From the NCBI GenBank assembly GCA_031417835.1, contig JANOWJ010000188.1, forward strand, positions 1 to 64,000: a DNA stretch of 64,000 bases, written 5' to 3'. Positions within the stretch are counted from its first letter, which is position 1. Each line of letters starts with the position of its first letter. This DNA is from JADJLQ01 sp031417835. Lineage in GTDB: Bacteria; Bacteroidota; Bacteroidia; Chitinophagales; Saprospiraceae. This document shows, piece by piece, positions 63,263-64,000 of this stretch. The notes under the pieces were generated by a model. That model saw nothing but the letters and a program-made list of their open reading frames with translations, was not told the DNA's origin and searched no databases. Both the position numbers and the translations under genes were made by a program.

Positions 63263-64000
63263 CTACCTCCTGAGCCTCCGACCAATATCCAAAACTCCTG
63301 CAATCAATGCATCAAAATCTTTCTTTTTACTTCTATGATTGACATGGGCTACACGGATCACATAAGATCCATTCAATAAAGTATAAGATGGGGTTGCGAT
63401 GGCTTGTTCGTGCAATTGCATCAGGATTTTTTTGTTTAATATATTCAGTTGATTTTGATCCATATCCGCGGCACGATATCTAAAACAAACGATATTCATC
63501 GGTACGGGTGCCATCAATTCTAATTCATTTTCATGAGTAATCCGATCAGCCAGGTAGAGACATTGTGCTATATTTTGCCGGATCATATCTTCATACTTTT
63601 TACGACCATGTTCCTGAAGGCAAAACCAGACCTTGAGCGCTTTAAATCCTCGTGAAAGTTCCATGCCATAGTTACCTATAGGATCTGGACCTGCAGAAAG
63701 ACCTCGCTCATGCATAGCCAGGTAACTGGGTTGAGAGGCAAACGCATCGCGATGGTACTTCTTGCTTTTCACCAAAAGGCATCCCACTTCGTATGGCAAA
63801 TACATCCATTTGTGTAAATCAAAAGCCAAGCTATCTGCTTTAGAAAGCACTTCGAGCTTTTCATTGTATTCCGGTAGTAATTTGGTCAATGCTCCAAATG
63901 CACCGTCGATATGCAGCCAAAGGTTAAATTCCTTACAGATCTGCTCTATTTCAGCCAATGGATCAATAGCTCCGGTGTTGACAGTACCTACATTAGCTAC
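63263..64000 (-). CDS. Group II PLP-dependent decarboxylase (C-terminal part; continues off the right edge)
   Basis: The last 246 codons of a PLP enzyme; the frame is open to base 64000 and reads VANVGTVNTGAIDPLAEI before the first start-like codon, so the true start is outside. Family motifs are NTGAIDPLAEI, WLHIDGAFGA (PLP-binding Asp and Ala-rich turn) and DSLAFDLHKWMYLPYEVG with the PLP lysine in HKW. These identify the aromatic-L-amino-acid / glutamate decarboxylase-type group. The substrate cannot be fixed without the N-terminal half. A decayed copy of its 3' end lies about 207 bases downstream. Confidence 0.85.
   Translation of the reverse strand, partial: VANVGTVNTGAIDPLAEIEQICKEFNLWLHIDGAFGALTKLLPEYNEKLEVLSKADSLAFDLHKWMYLPYEVGCLLVKSKKYHRDAFASQPSYLAMHERGLSAGPDPIGNYGMELSRGFKALKVWFCLQEHGRKKYEDMIRQNIAQCLYLADRITHENELELMAPVPMNIVCFRYRAADMDQNQLNILNKKILMQLHEQAIATPSYTLLNGSYVIRVAHVNHRSKKKDFDALIAGVLDIGRRLRR

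Noticed and set aside
1..64000. CRISPR array, prophage, insertion sequence, tRNA or rRNA genes
   Set aside because: No regularly spaced direct repeats with unique spacers, no transposase or phage proteins, and no tRNA or rRNA sequence recognised.

Overview
The window comes from a Bacteroidota chromosome, most likely a Saprospirales-type free-living heterotroph. The evidence is a gldA-gldF-gldG gliding-motility ABC operon, DUF5683 next to parAB, DUF2490, DUF4340, a VPS10/BNR exoprotein, Na+-NQR with a small NqrM-like partner, a short flavobacterial-type LeuA, start codons without clear Shine-Dalgarno sites, and several Bacteroidota-style -7 boxes (TAnnTTTG). The lineage below phylum is inference. 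No rRNA, tRNA, CRISPR array, phage or insertion sequence was seen.

Layout: 1-2.6 kb, end of a secreted BNR/VPS10 protein. 2.7-6.6 kb, a crotonase, a palindromic tandem repeat, an SCP2 protein and a DUF5683-parB-parA chromosome partition operon on the minus strand. 6.8-11 kb, the gldA-gldF-gldG-DUF4340 operon. 11-14.1 kb, small accessory genes: a haem-motif lipoprotein, an acetyltransferase, an RRM RNA-binding protein, a MazEF module and a CBS protein. 14.6-21.8 kb, nqrABCDEF-apbE plus a convergent NqrM-like gene. 22-26.3 kb, a ParDE module and class Ia ribonucleotide reductase. 26.8-34.4 kb, corA, sppA, yceI, an SDR enzyme, a TSUP permease and NDH-2. 34.5-40 kb, a giant alpha-2-macroglobulin lipoprotein.

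The most notable region is 40.2-53.5 kb, one tightly packed plus-strand operon. It starts with a 29-codon leader peptide carrying 8 cysteines in its last 14 residues, overlapping a terminator-like hairpin, as expected for cysteine-responsive attenuation. It continues with APS reductase (cysH), ATP sulfurylase (cysD, cysN), uroporphyrinogen-III methyltransferase, sulfite reductase (cysJ, cysI), a three-domain fusion of 5-aminolevulinate synthase, porphobilinogen deaminase and a uroporphyrinogen-III-synthase-like domain, then hemB, a DUF2490 outer-membrane protein, and a precorrin-2 dehydrogenase fused to a TSUP permease. Together these could make siroheme from glycine and succinyl-CoA and use it on the spot in sulfite reductase, a self-contained sulfate-to-sulfide unit.

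The last 10 kb holds acetoacetyl-CoA synthetase, a biotin carboxylase, a class IV aminotransferase, an HMG-CoA-lyase-type enzyme, a helical-repeat protein, leuA and leuB, then a block of short TCCGAAATC-type repeats that contains a duplicated 3' end of the PLP decarboxylase gene running off the right edge. Both edge genes (2-2638 and 63263-64000) are incomplete.
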